A stretch of 64,000 bases of DNA, taken from assembly GCA_964304625.1 (NCBI GenBank), contig OZ199838.1, positions 16,120,001 through 16,184,000 on the forward strand. The letters run 5' to 3'. Below are positions 23,533-36,873 of the stretch, in pieces. The translations under genes were made by a program, and so were the position numbers. Numbering within the stretch: the stretch's first letter is position 1; the number at the start of each line of letters is the position of its first letter. The notes beneath the pieces were generated by a model. The model made no database searches. It worked only from the letters and a program-made list of their open reading frames with translations, and had not been told where the DNA came from. The DNA is from Kudoa neothunni (Eukaryota > Cnidaria).

Positions 23533-25216
23533 TTACATTCGAATAGAAAAATTATTAATGACTTGTTTGTATTGTTTGATAGTATTTTTACGAATTTTTT
23601 TGTCTTGTTTGCTTTCTTTTTTATTGCGTTTGATTGCATGGGAATAAGTGGATTTAAGTTGGGATATGTAAGATTCAACATCCACATCACCATCATTAAT
23701 GACAGTGGAATTAATTGATGTGGGTTGTTCGACTTCTTTTGGAAACCCACTATGTTTGGATAATATCACCTTTTTGTTGGGTTTCAAACCCAACACCTTA
23801 GGGCGATATGTGACACAACTAGAATTTTCACTGATGGTGAGATCGTCTTCAATTGTGATGTGTCTTTTTTTGGGCGAGCGAAGATCACGTTCATAAACTG
23901 GAGTATATTTTTCATTATCATAATCATCTTCATTTTTGGAATCAGATTCATCATCACAATCACTGTCTGTGTTTACGTCTCGCAGTTGATAGTTGAGGAG
24001 AATCTGCTCGTTAATCTTTCTTAGTTCAGGGTCGTTTTTGTCCACAGTTTGTTTGTTGGAGGATTTCTCCTTGTGCACAAATTCATTGCACAGACGTTGA
24101 AAATGTAGATTGTCCAATGGAATCGAGTTATGATGCGATTTGGCATCGGCTAAAGTTTCCATTTGACTCTCGATATGAGCGGACGACAATCCCAGGTTAT
24201 CGTAACTCTCTCCTCTGTCCACATACTCACGAAGTACCGACTCGAAATGATTGTCAAGATTGGTCAACCCTAAATTTTTATCGTTTTAACTGTTTTTTTT
24301 TTTGACTCAATGAGATCAATAACCTTCACTCCTAGCCATTGAACTGGCCGAAGCCACACTTCCTAAAGTATTCGGTCTAATAAAACCCCATCTTAAATGA
24401 GATCTTCCACAATCTTCACTTGAAGACAAGTCTTCATACTGATACAAATGTTTATTCTTAGAGTGATGCCCCACTTTGCTAGATTTAATGTAACTATCCA
24501 GGATGTCTTCATCATCGATTTCGTCCATAAATCCCTGAATTTGAGTAGATTGTATTAAATTTAATTTGATTTAATTAAATTCAACTAATTTCAATAAGAA
24601 TAATCAACCTTCATCACAAAATCGTCTTCCATCTCCTCAATCTCCTCTATATCGATGTCTCCATCGAAATCTAGGCCGAGTTTCTTCAGCTCGTCGACCA
24701 AATCCTATCAAATATTAAAGAAAAATCAAAGTAAACAGAAAAATTACGACTCCATGTTCAAAATCATCATTACTTTGATCCTCTGGCAAAAATTAATTAT
24801 TTTATATATTTAAATGAGAAACATTATTACTGATTTCATCGTCGTTTTCAGCATCATCGTTGGATTCATTATCTGTGGGTGGAATAGGCTTACTACTAGC
24901 AGCAAAAATATTCTTCAAATCATCCATTGTACACTTTTTAATCTCTCCTTGGTAGCTATAAATAACCATAAAATTAATTTATTTAATTAATTTAAATAAT
25001 ATTTGCACTCTTTATCGTTGTTGTCGTCAACATTATCCAACAAACCAAGTTCTCCAAGAAATTTCTAGTATACAGTGAAAATAATTACACTCCCATTCAG
25101 AATACCTCTGCTGCTTCACTTTCCGGCACAAACTCTGGAACTTGACTGCCTTCTTGATTGACGCTTTTTATCAATCCAAATGTGATTTCCTTTCCTTTCG
25201 TTGAACGTTTCTCCAT
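23533..25216 (-). CDS. LTV1: LTV1, 40S ribosomal subunit biogenesis/export factor
   Basis: LTV1 is a pre-40S assembly and nuclear export factor. The start at 25216 (MEKRSTKGKEITFGL) corresponds to the K-x-A-V-T-F-x-L N-terminus of the family. Then come acidic exons including KKLGLDFDGDIDIEE and MEDDFVMK, matching the LDFDPDI…DDFIL box. The next exon (24.5 kb) has DEIDDEDILDSYIKSS and RPNTLGSVASASSMARSEGY, matching the S-M-T-S-S-V-M-R-R box. The last exon (from about 24260) starts NLDNHFESVLREY (family: DERFEKFYEQY) and ends with YRPKVLGLKPNKK, a basic KKESKQDKKIRKNTIKQYK segment typical of the C-terminus, and a stop at 23533. Introns are small (about 40-75 nt). It is divergent from COX15, with about 205 bp between the two starts. 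Confidence 0.87.
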
Positions 25217-25421
25217 TTTCTCACGCCTGCGTGAGATTATCGAACATTTATTCAGCATTGATCAGGTGGCAAAACCAACCGAATAAGATGGCTTACTTAG
25301 GTGTGAACATTGTTGATTTATTTTATTCTATTGAAATTAGAAAGTGTCATTTATTTGCGATACATAAATTTCAACTTTCGAATACATACAGTCAACTGCG
25401 CGCGATGTTTAAAGGATTTAA
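25217..25421. promoter_or_regulatory. Probable shared promoter of LTV1 and COX15
   Basis: The start codons of two conserved genes on opposite strands lie 205 bp apart (25216 and 25422). With so little space, both promoters must sit here or overlap the first exons. No TATA box or other defined motif could be named with confidence. Confidence 0.45.
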
Positions 25422-26911
25422 ATGTTGGCGAGATTTTGCTTGAGTAAACAATTCTTACACAAATATAAAATTATTAATAATAATAATAATGTGTTTTTTG
25501 GTCCACAAACAAAACAATTTTCAAATGGAATAGTGGATAAAATGTTGATGACGTCAAAAATTTCAAATCCATTAACCTTTATTCGATTTAAAACTGATAC
25601 TACTATCACCACTCAACCTACTAGTAATTATTCAGTCAGTAGAGTGTAAAGAGTTTCAATTGTTTAAAGCTAGCAAAGCCGTCGGAGTGTGGCTAGCCAC
25701 ATGTAGTTTTATGGTCGCAGGTGCTATTATTATTGGAGGTTACACACGCCTCAAAAATGCCGGTCTCTCCATGGTCAAGTGGAAACTTGTTGACGATATG
25801 TTCCTTCCAAACTCAGATGAACAATGGCTCACCACCTACGAGGAATACAAACAATACCCCGAGTACCACTTTTCCGATGAGGAAATCACTTTGAATAAAT
25901 TTAAAAAAATCTATTTCCTCGAATACTTCCATCGATTGTGGGGAAGATTAACAGGATTTGTATTCGTGATACCTACTGTGTTGTTTCTACTCACCGGCAA
26001 ACTTAAAGGAATGGAAAAACGCGCACTTATCTACAATCTACTTGTTTTGGCTCAGGTTGGGCCTTTTTATATTAAATTAGCGTTTACAATTTGGCGGTAT
26101 TATATGCGGCTCCAATTGTAGGGTCTCATGGGGTGGATTATGGTCAAAAGTGGCTTGAAAGAAGAAACTATGAGTAGCCATGGCGATCCAGGTGTTAGTC
26201 AGTATCGTTTAGCGTCACATTTGGGATTGGCTCTGATTCTGTACTCGTTGACCACTTGGCAAGCGTTCAAAATACTTTTGCCCCTAGCCAGTGTAGATTA
26301 TCTGTTTAATATTTGTGGTTTGGATCATTTGATTAATTTTTTGCGTGTGCTGATTGTTGTGACATTTTTTTTGGTTTTAGGTTCCACCTGGATTCACCTC
26401 TAAAATCTCCAAACCTATGCTTATGAGTGGACATATTGCACTTTTAATGGTGTTCATTACAAGTCTCTATGGAGGAATAGTTGCAGGTATGGATGCCGGA
26501 AAGGTTTGCGATACCTATCCTAAGATGAATGGTAAATGGATTCCCGATGGATTGGACGAGCTGAGTCCTAAGTGGAAAAATCTTTTCGAAAATCCACTTA
26601 CCGCCCAATTCATCCATCGCATCCTTGCTCATATAACGGCTGGAACCTGCGTTTATGCTGCTTGTAAAGCTTTACGCCTGAATCCCACACCAATGAGAAT
26701 ATCATTCGCTTGTTCCGCTGTCATTTCTCTCACACTTCTTCAGATGTATTTCGGGGTCAAAACTGTGTGGAGTGGTGTCGATATAGAATTGGCATTAAAC
26801 CACCAGCTTTGCGCTGTTGTCATGCTGACCAGTTTGTTGTTGCTCTCTCTGGAAATTTCACAACTTAAAAAGGGTCAATTCAAAAAAGTAATGCCAAAAA
26901 ACATAATTTAA
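25422..26911 (+). CDS. COX15: COX15, haem A synthase of the mitochondrial inner membrane
   Basis: COX15 oxidises haem O to haem A for cytochrome c oxidase. Exons 25422-25638, 25670-26055, 26122-26292 and 26381-26911 join in frame to 434 residues; introns are 31, 66 and 88 nt. The N-terminus ([16 protein letters not shown]) is a typical presequence. Family blocks follow: [19 protein letters not shown] (human GAVVLGGVTRLTESGLSM), [68 protein letters not shown] and [11 protein letters not shown]. The four haem-ligand histidines (in FHR, SHL, IHR and NHQ) are present, as are about eight hydrophobic segments. The gene appears whole. It starts head to head with LTV1. Confidence 0.92.
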
Positions 26912-27639
26912 AATTAGTTTATTCGCTATGACTGCGTTCACTCGACTTTCTGTTTGCGTGTTTTTAATATATTTAGTTTGAGTTAAACTACACTTGTAAA
27001 TATACTAATTTTAAGTTGAGAGGTTTTAATAGATTTTAATGTTAATTAAGTTATTTAGCTTAATGCTTTTTCAAACATTAATTCCTGTTATATAATAAAA
27101 TTCTCGAATTCATTTAGTAAGATAATTTAATAAATTAAACTTATATTGATATAATATAAAATTTCAAATTTTATTATTTAAAATCTTTTGTAATCTGTCC
27201 ATTAAGGCGGACAAGTGGAATTTATTTACGTTAGCAAATTGGCGCAGATGAAAGAATTTTCAAATAATACTTTCTGCACTTATTTTACATAACATATGTG
27301 ATATGGACACGTCAGATAGACAAAGTTTTGTCCATATTTTAGTTATTTTCTTTAAAACCTCCTGGAGTTGGAATTTCTACAAATTTTTACCTGGATCTCA
27401 AATCATTTCTACATAGGCACTGATTTGATCAAAAAATGATTAGAATAGTGTTCTCCAATCTTTTTTAATTCTAAAAAATTTTTCTTCTGAGGATGTCAGA
27501 TGACCCACTTAAATAATGAAAATATTTGATAGAATTAAAAACTAATAATTTACAGTTTATTATATTATATTTATATCCAATATTATATATAATGAAAATC
27601 TAATAATGGAAATGATTCGTTTTTCTTCCGATTATAAAT
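26912..27639. other. Intergenic region between COX15 and the duplicated block
   Basis: No gene is seen. AATAAA-like motifs for COX15 lie near 27094 and 27129. Similarity to the second copy of the duplicated block begins near the right edge. Confidence 0.4.
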
Positions 27640-27957
27640 ATAGTTAATACTCAAATATTCGATATATTTTTTATATACATAAAACAGAAAATATAGTATT
27701 TGAAATACCTTGGTTTTAATATTTAATTAAAATAATAAAATTTTTGTATGTAATAAGTAATATTTAACAAACAATTTTTTAGATTGGCATATAATTAATA
27801 ATTTCCTCATCAAATTATCCTATTATATATGAATTTCTATTGATTATTAAAGTTGAATAGGTTTAATAAAATGAATCTTTTTACGAAACAATATAATAAT
27901 CAGCTTAATTATTAGTTTTTATTGTTTACTTAACAACGATGTTCTATAATCAACAAA

Positions 27958-30900
27958 ATGAGACAGAGATATTTTGCTATATTATGTCTTTTTGTTTTGA
28001 CAGGTAATCCCTCCAAATAAATACTATTCTTATTTTTTTAGTTTTTCACTCTCAGTATGGCTTCAAAAATGATATTGATAATAATATAATGGAATTAAAG
28101 TTTTCAAACGATGATAACAAATATCATATTTCGCTCTCTGGGTATAATATCGAAAATAGCCACAGAAAATGTGCTCTCCAATATTATGATAACATCACTA
28201 ATGAACTTAAGAAAGTTCCTTCTTGTAAAACCGATATATCTAATGCAGTTGAAGATGAAGCAGCTCATATGTGTGCTTATGAATGCAAAAAAGTTACATT
28301 GAAATTCAGCGCGGATGAATTTAAAAAAGTCAAATATTTCAAGTGGTGCCAAGGAAAAAATGATAAGGACGCTAAGAAATGCAATGTTAATAGAGCATTT
28401 TCAGTCAGAGGTATTTTAGAAAATTATATATAATTTAACGTTTTATTAGATATTTACTTAAAAAGTTATTTAAAAGCGACTAAAGGAATTGATGAATTCA
28501 CTGTTACGGTTAAAAGCAAAAAAAATAATGCATTTACTTCAAAAATTGATGGAAAACAAGATCAGGTTCCTGCAACTGAAGGCTTTTATGATGAAAAAAA
28601 TATAACATTGTACGCTAAATCACATGGTTTAAAATACGCCATAGAATTTACAAATAATTCACCAGAAATTCAGTTAAACCCCTTAAAGCCAGTAGAAGAT
28701 TGGTTTATTTCAACTGGATCCGAGCATATAGTTGGTGATCAATATTATTACTCTATATCTCTTCAAAACCCATTACCTTCGAAAATGTGTTATTTTGGAA
28801 TAAAACATATGGATGACTCGCTGTTTTCCTCTTCCTGCTCAGATATGAACAAAGCTGGACCATGTCTCCAGCCTTGTCACAAAGCAACATTAAAATATTG
28901 GAAAGAGTTAAAATTTGCACAAGTAATGGTTAAATCATATGACAACCCAACATCAAAAGAATTTATTCAAACTGTTACATGTAATTTACTTCTTATGTGT
29001 ATATAATTTTTAACGTAAAATAAGTTAAGAATGATCAACCAAAAGCAACGACTACGAATAACCAAGCAACTATTCCTTTAACTAATTTAAATATGAATGA
29101 AGATGACACCAATGTTAAACTGGTTCGTCAATTAAGGAAATTAAAATAATAAAGAAATTCCTTGGAATTAATGATAATTGGAAAGACCATACATGTATTG
29201 ACGGATGTACTACAAATTTTGGCTCAATAACTATTACCTCATTGGACGACCTAACAGAATATGTTCTCAGAGTTAAAATATCTGGATTAACAACAGTGGA
29301 TTCTTCTGAAGTTAATTATTATCATAGATATTTTTATTTCCAAACAAATGGTACTAATGAATATTTAATGATAATTATATATTTATGGGTAGGAAAGGAA
29401 TTTTCTGGTTCTAAGAGTATAAAGTTCGCAACTATATCAGAAACACATACAAAATTATCTGTTACTCCGTCCCAACTTTTCACTGATGGGGCAAATGTAA
29501 ATACTAATTGTCAATTATACTACTCAACGACAGGGGCTGAGCCCTTGAAACTACCTGCCACATGTGAAATAGGCGAAAATAAAACAATTTTGTTTAGCTA
29601 AATGCACTAGCACTTTTAGTGTAGTGAATCTTGACCCAATGACCAACTATAAATTTACTATTTGTTCTGAAGGATATACGTGCTTTGAGTTCGCCGAAGA
29701 GAAAACAAGTAATGTTTATTGTTTTGTTAAATAATAAATATTCTTCATAGCAACTGGAGTAACGCCCACAGTTACTCCTGGTAATGATATATCTGCCAAA
29801 AAAACAAAGGTTACACTAGGTCCTCAAAATGGAATTAATGACAACGCATGGAGATATTTACTTATAGAAAAAACATCAGAAAAAACAGTTAATGATTGTT
29901 TAAATTCCGCGTGCAAACCTACAGTAACATCTAATGTTCTAAATTTTGATTGGACTGATCTTAATCCTGATCTTACATACAGCATAGTTCTGTTTAACGA
30001 AGATTACACTAATCCGAAAATAGCTGATATAGAAAGTATTTCTCGATTATTACAAAGTTTGAAACTTTATAGATAATCAGGTGGAAAACATTGGTCCATT
30101 AATTCTACAATACGACACATCCACTCAAACATATAATGTAAAATTTAATGAAAGCCCAACAACTTTAATCGATAAAGAATGCAATGTTCAAAAATTTAAG
30201 TCAGGGAAAAATATATATGAAGGTGCTGGTAAAAATATGGGAGAAATTAGAAGAAATTGCAATGAGCTTACAGGATCAACAAATATTAATATTGATATTT
30301 CTGATAAGTTGACTTATATTTCTGTCGCTTATGAACATACGGAAGTAACGTTGGAAAAATCTTTAAAATCAGGAGTCAAGAAACTCCAAGTTTCTAAATC
30401 AATTTTGTTTCATGACGTTCAAAGTCACCCAGTAATTTCCAAAAAAAGCAAAATAGAAAGAGTTACATTAGGCAAAGAGGAATTAACAGGTATTATTCTT
30501 AAGGAACAGAGATGAAGATAATGTTGACATAGGTAAAGAACAAAATAAACAGGTAGGAGACAAACATATAACAGCTACAATAAAGGTTGTACCAGATAAT
30601 CCGCTAACGCCGGAAAAATCTAATCACGTAACGCCACAAGTAAAAACTGAACCAGTTATATATCCCAAAGGAAAAGTCTATTCTATTTTTATAGGTAATA
30701 TAATTAATGTATTGTTGTAATTTTTATTAAAGATTATTACGAGGAAATAACATTCACTGCATCACATGATGGTGGAAAAATAAAGTTAGGATTGGATAAA
30801 CGTTCATTAAGCTGTGCTGTGTATAAAGATAATGTCCAGGATTCATCTGTAATAGCAGTAGTATCAAATTCCGGCGGTTCTTGTAACTTTGAAAGTTACT

Positions 30901-33900
30901 CAATTCCATTTACAGAGTTGGTCGAGGACTATTATATAAGCTGTCCGGAACACTTTGATTTTCATTATTATTACGATAATAGTTTCGTAAAAAACCACGC
31001 TCCTATATTTAATCGTTTTTACTATGAGTTGGCTGTTGACGAAGAAAAAAAACAGTTAAAAGTCAAATTAGTCAACAAAGAACCATCTAAAATATGCACG
31101 TTTGAATGGATAGACACGACAGCGTCATCGTCTCTCCAATATTTTTCGAGTGAATGCAAAAACAAAGAAACCTGTTATTATGGCTTGTGTAGTAATATAC
31201 GTTTCGGCAATGTTGCAGCTGAAGTGAATGCAATAAAAATACGCGCCCAAAAGCTTGGAATGTCTCCTGTTATTGGTTACCAAAACAACATTTATTTATG
31301 TAATTATTATTTATGTGTAACTAAATTATATTAGGTTTAGTAAAACATGGAAACGACATATCTGTAAAGACCTCAAATAATAAGGTAACAATTGATATTA
31401 GTAATAATAATAAGAAAGAGGATGGTGAACAAGTCACTGGATCCACTACAGTGCAGTGTACATTAACGTATTGGAACGCGTATGCTCCTTTGGTTAGCGA
31501 AATGGATAGGATAAGCGTCTCCAGTCCAACGTGTAATTTCCAAGAATTAGAAATATCACCGGTTGAAACTACTTTGCCAAGTGATATTATGGTTACAGTG
31601 ACAAATATTCCTAATTATAATCCAAAGAAATATTTTTACCATAAAACTAGTATGATTTTGATTACATTATAATAACAATTATTTGTTTAGCTCAAGCAAA
31701 TACTCTTAGTTTAACTAGCGAATCTGTTACTGCTACTGCAAACGGATTCACGTTCATTCCATATTCGACGGCAACAACGAACATATGTAGTATTTACATC
31801 AAAGAAACTAAAGCTTCAGAGTATTATCCTGCTACATGCTCAGGAAACGCATTATGTGTTGGTAATTGCAAAACCTCATCCACAATTGAAGGACTCTATG
31901 CTGGTACTAGCTACGATATAATGATTATACCTAGTGGAGATTTTGATGTTAAAACCATCAAAAATAAGCAGACATGTACATATTTTAAATATTTTAAGTG
32001 ATTAAATAAACTTTAGTTGGCAGTACTGTAAAATTCGAGATTTCCAGTGATTCTACTAAAAATAATCTTAAAGTGGAACCCAACGGAATTATCGACAACC
32101 CGAGTGCTACTGAGTGTTACTATCAATTATATAAGCACGAATCAGATACCAGTATTCATTATTATTTATTTGAAAATTTAAAAATTTTAGCTTCACCAAC
32201 AACAATATTGCAATCATGTATTGGGTGTACATCTAGAAATGAACCTATGAAATGTAATGAAATAGAATTCGGTTCTATTTTATATAATTATAAGAATAAT
32301 TACCGATTATTGATATATGCAAAAGAAAAAACAGCACCATTTAAGCTTGACATACCAGGTTATTTGATAATGATTTACGTTTTATATACATGTGTAGCAT
32401 TTTCAAGGATGGGAAAAATTCAGCAAAAAGTTATGGCAGCTGCAACCAACGACATGGAAAAATTTTCTATAACATTATCAGGGTTTACAAATAATTTTAA
32501 ATGTGCCATTAAAATTTCAAATTTCGACCCTGTTCCTACCTTTGCCAAACCGACATGTTCATCTAACATTGAAGAAAACGACTGTATTATAGATTGCAGC
32601 CGGAGTGATTTCGAAATTGGACATATTAACTCAAAAGTTGATCGTTATATTTCAATTTGTTACGGTTCGGATAAAACGAAAGCACAAAGTTGTAGATCAG
32701 TTTCTGTTTTTGCCATAAAAATGGGTATATTTATTATTAACGTGAATTATTACTTATGATCATGTTACTAATTAATCAATTTTTTAAGATTACTTGCAAA
32801 AAAATACATACAAATTGACACATGATGTGGGGAAAATGAAATTTTTATACAAAACAACATCAAAAACAGATTGGAGTGTTACAGTAGATGGAAACGACGA
32901 TACTTTTAGTAACTCAGGAAAAACCAGTTTAAATCAATTAAAAAATTCTGAAACGCCAACAGAAAAATCTGGAGTTTTTTCTATTGAAAGATTTGTGAAC
33001 TTTTATAAAATTAATTCAACACTTTTGTGGCCGGGAATCATTTATTATACAAACAACACGTTTTTGAATACAACAACCCCAATAAAGTCCCAAATTATTT
33101 ATTCTATTTCATCAGTTGACGGAGACAACGAGAAAATTAATATTACATTCTTTCCCGGACCTTATAATAATGAAATGTGTCATATCAAAGTTTTTGAAGT
33201 TGGTACTAGTGGTGCAGACAATGAAAATATATTGAATGAATGTGGAGATAGGTTGGGCGGATGCTATCAACTTTGTCAAGATGGAGTGATTAATTTAACA
33301 CAGCAATATAATAAAATCGGAGTAATCGTTAAAAGACGATTTGATAAACAAGAGTTCAAAGAATACTTTAAAAGTAATTAAGAATTATTTTAAAAATTTT
33401 ATTTTCTTTAGAGGGAGACACTGGATTTTCATTGGATGGAATTTCTAGCGCGAGTGTAACGCTCAAGGGGCTGGGAGTTTATAAAACTATTAACAAAGAA
33501 AATTTGACTCCTGCCTGTACTATTTATATAACGATGGATAATAAAGTTTCCGAAAAAAAGCAGGCTAATTGCGACACAAATCAATGCAACACTGATTGTG
33601 ATCCGTCGTACACCATTACTGATTTAAATCCCGGAACAAGTTATATAATTTCAGTTAAAATTACAAATTTGGGATTTACTGGGGATTATATAAGGAAAAT
33701 GAAATTTAGAACATGTAAATACAGAAAATGTTATAATTTTTTAAATTTATTTTAGCGGATGGAACAGCGTTACCTGCATCTGAAAAAGAAATTAAAATGA
33801 AGTCAGGCGTGGCTTTATTAACACCATTTAGTGATGACGCTTCCTTGCCAATTTGTAGAATATATATAAAGAAAGAAGGTCTACCACATCCAAAATATAT

Positions 33901-34941
33901 GGCCACGTGTGATGAAATAGGAATTTGCGAACATAGATGTAGCAGTGAATTCAAGATAAATAATCTTGAGATAGGAAAAACCTATGAAGTATTTGTTGAT
34001 CCTACCGATGGTAATCAGCAATCAATTTATAAAATCAAAAGAGGTATTTTTAAAAAATGATTTATTTAACTAAATTTTTTGTAGAAAATGTTGAAACAAC
34101 CATTACATATAGTTTTAACCATGGGAGCGACTTAAAGATTACTGTTAATTTTAATGAAAACAGAGATAGTTCTGTGTGTCCCTTTATGCTTCACGAGAAA
34201 ACTGAAGCGGATGGGAAGAGACCAACAATTGTTTGGTGTAATGATGATGAAGATTGTTCGGCTAACAAGTGTGTTATCGATATCAATGGTTATCAAAGGA
34301 GAATAATTACATCTTGAATGTGAAAGTGAAAGACATTTCATTATATAAAAAACATGATATTCCATGTAATTAGTTTTATTATTTTTATGTTATAAAATAA
34401 TAATATTTTAATGATACCAATAAAAGATGCAAGAATTATAAAAGCATTAAGGTGATAAAAATTCTGTGTATTTTTTAATAAATGTTTTCTAGTAAATTCA
34501 TATATTATATAAATTTTGTCAAAATTCATATTAGAAGAGGAAAATTTAAGGAGTGAATATTCGAATATTGATATAAACGATATAGTTCAGAAAGTGATAA
34601 AAAAGATTGAAGAAGGGTACATAATTTTATTTTATTATATTTTCTAATATTTGATTAGTAATTAGTACTTCGGTGATAACTTTGACGTTAAACAATAATT
34701 AGAGAGTAAAGATCAGCATGAACATGCCATAGCAGAAAGTCGAAACTCGTAAATTCTTTTTTACCTACAAATCTTAACTCTTTTATAGATCACTAAATAG
34801 CTACATGTAAATATTGCGTGTGACGATTTAATAATATTTTTTAGTTTATATGCCATGATACCGATTGTGACAGTACTGTTGGTTGTGATAGGTATCGGTA
34901 TTCGAAAGAAATTATCCATAGATACAACTTATGATTTGTAA
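27958..34941 (+). CDS. Gene 1 copy A: giant FN3-like repeat type I membrane protein
   Basis: Exon 1 (27958-28003) encodes a signal peptide (MRQRYFAILCLFVLT); a 38-nt intron leads to exon 2 (28042-28410), a 39-nt intron to exon 3 (28450-28980), and so on through about twenty exons. The ectodomain is a series of ~80-120-residue repeats, many with four Cys (pattern C-x-I-Y-I … TC … C-x3-C) followed by an FN3-like L-x-P-G-T-x-Y motif, e.g. CTIYITMDNK … ITDLNPGTSYIISV near 33.55 kb. Near the end come an acidic segment (EEENLRSEYSNIDINDIV, 34.54 kb), a membrane helix (IPIVTVLLVVIGIGI) and a short tail RKKLSIDTTYDL with stop at 34939-34941. Compared with copy B there are one-base frame differences near 29120, 29570 and 34290 and a disturbed linker near 30.5 kb, so this copy may be decaying or may contain sequence errors. 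Family unknown; a surface-recognition or antigen role is inference. Confidence 0.7.
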
Positions 34942-36873
34942 CAGATATATTCGAGATTATTTCATTATTTTCAGATTAATTTTATATATATATATATATA
35001 TTATTCATAGAATATTTTTTGTAGTAACAAAATCAAAAATCTACCTAAGAAATTACAACATTAATTAAATTTGTTAGTTATTATGTACATGATTAATATT
35101 CTTATTTATAAATAGTTACAAATGCATATATATTCTAAAAATTTAAACAGCCTCATTTATTAAAAAATTAATATAGAAACCCAATTACATAATATCTCAT
35201 ATAATTAGCATGAGCGACAGTTTTTGGGGTTCATGTTGAATTATTATATAAAATTATTCAACTAATCATTTAAAGTTACAAATGAATCATTAATTCAAAT
35301 TAAGAATAATATTTTTTTTAAGTATTCATAAAGCTAAAAATTATTGTTCGGAATGCAATGATGAAAATTTTTAGCACCCTTTTTTACGTAAGCGCACACA
35401 ACAACTATTATTTTTTGTGCGTAGAAGATGTGATAGAAGAATCATATATTAATATCAAAATTCATCGAGGAAATGTTACGTTTATTTAAAAAGATCATTT
35501 CAATACCAAAAATCAGCTATAATATGTGATTCTATAGGTCAGTTACAGGTCTGAGTAAACTTCTTTGATTTCGTTGCTACAACTCAAGTATAGATGAGAT
35601 AAATATTAATTTTCTTATTTAAATACGACTTTAGAAATAATAGAGATAATCATAAAAAGTAACTTGAAGACCCAATAGCCATATTCTTAAATTTATCTAT
35701 GTATTAATACATATACTTAAAAAATTATCGGTTAAACCTATTGTTTCAAAACCTCACTATTATTGATTTATATTAAATATCTTCTATTTTATCCATTATT
35801 TATAATTATTTTTTTTCTTAATCTCGTCTAATTCCCAGTTTTTTCGTTGCGACAGTATTACAATTATTTAAATGTTACGTTTATTGAATAAAATAATTGA
35901 TTTATTGATGAGGGTAAATATTTGGTAATAGTACAAAAGTTGTAAAATTCTAATATAATACACTTCTTAAGTATTAAAATATATCTAAGATAGTACGTAA
36001 TTTACAAAGAATCGAAATATTTTAATACGAACAATTATGATTTCCAATGTTTGCCTTATGGATATGCTTATTTCTCCACAATTATTATTTCGCAGTATAA
36101 ACTAAAGAACTAATAAACAGCAACGTATAATGCCAAACTATAATAAAATTTAATGTTTGAATATATATATAGAATATTTCTCTCTTTGGAAAATAGGAAT
36201 AATCGATTAAATTCTTATGTATGTGTATCAAAAAATATTAAATTATTTTGTGTGAATTCCGCCTTTCAAAAATTTTACTTATGCTTGGGTATTATTTCAA
36301 TATTTATCTATTTTTATTGATCTTTATAAATTTTACTTGAATGATATATGAGGCCAACGTAAAATTTGAAGATCATTTTTGGGGAAATTTAAAAAATCAT
36401 TATTCTCACAATCTAGAGCCTAACTGTTGCAGTGGACGGCGAAAATATATTTATCATCGTAATGGACTTAAGTTGGACACATTAATCTGGTTATGGTTCA
36501 TTTTCCGTCGATAAGATGCAGAATTAAAATTTATTGTACTTATCAATTAAATGTCACTTGTTTAACAAACATTATCATCAGCGATAAACCTCTACAACAG
36601 ACAATGCACAAAAGTTAATGGAAAATTGGTTCGTTCGTGTTTTGCGCCAAGAGTGGAACATGACTTTTTATCCGTGTATATACGAAGGTGCATTACGTGA
36701 TTTGTACTGTAGAATCAAATATCCTCAAAAATCATTATATATAAAATGATGGTAAGACACAAAAAGTTTAAATATAAAGTCAAACAATAATTCAAATAAC
36801 CGATAAACATAATGCTAACTAATTTTAGAATTAATAATAATAACTAATCTAAAAGATGGAGTCATAGTATTAA
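34942..36873. other. Convergent intergenic region, copy A
   Basis: Lies between the 3' ends of gene 1 and gene 2. It matches copy B at 34942-35022 and again from about 35890. The middle 870 bases are found only here and show no coding potential or terminal repeats. An AT microsatellite lies near 34982-35000. Confidence 0.5.

Noticed and set aside
28104-28352. Minus-strand open frames inside gene 1 (also 47852-48166, 33706-33954, 53493-53741)
   Set aside because: They lie opposite well-supported exons and recur in both copies only because the exons do; composition is that of a reverse reading.
27958-34941. Gene 1 as an envelope-like gene of a mobile element
   Set aside because: It has about twenty small introns, no flanking terminal repeats and no polymerase, integrase or capsid gene beside it; a host gene fits better.
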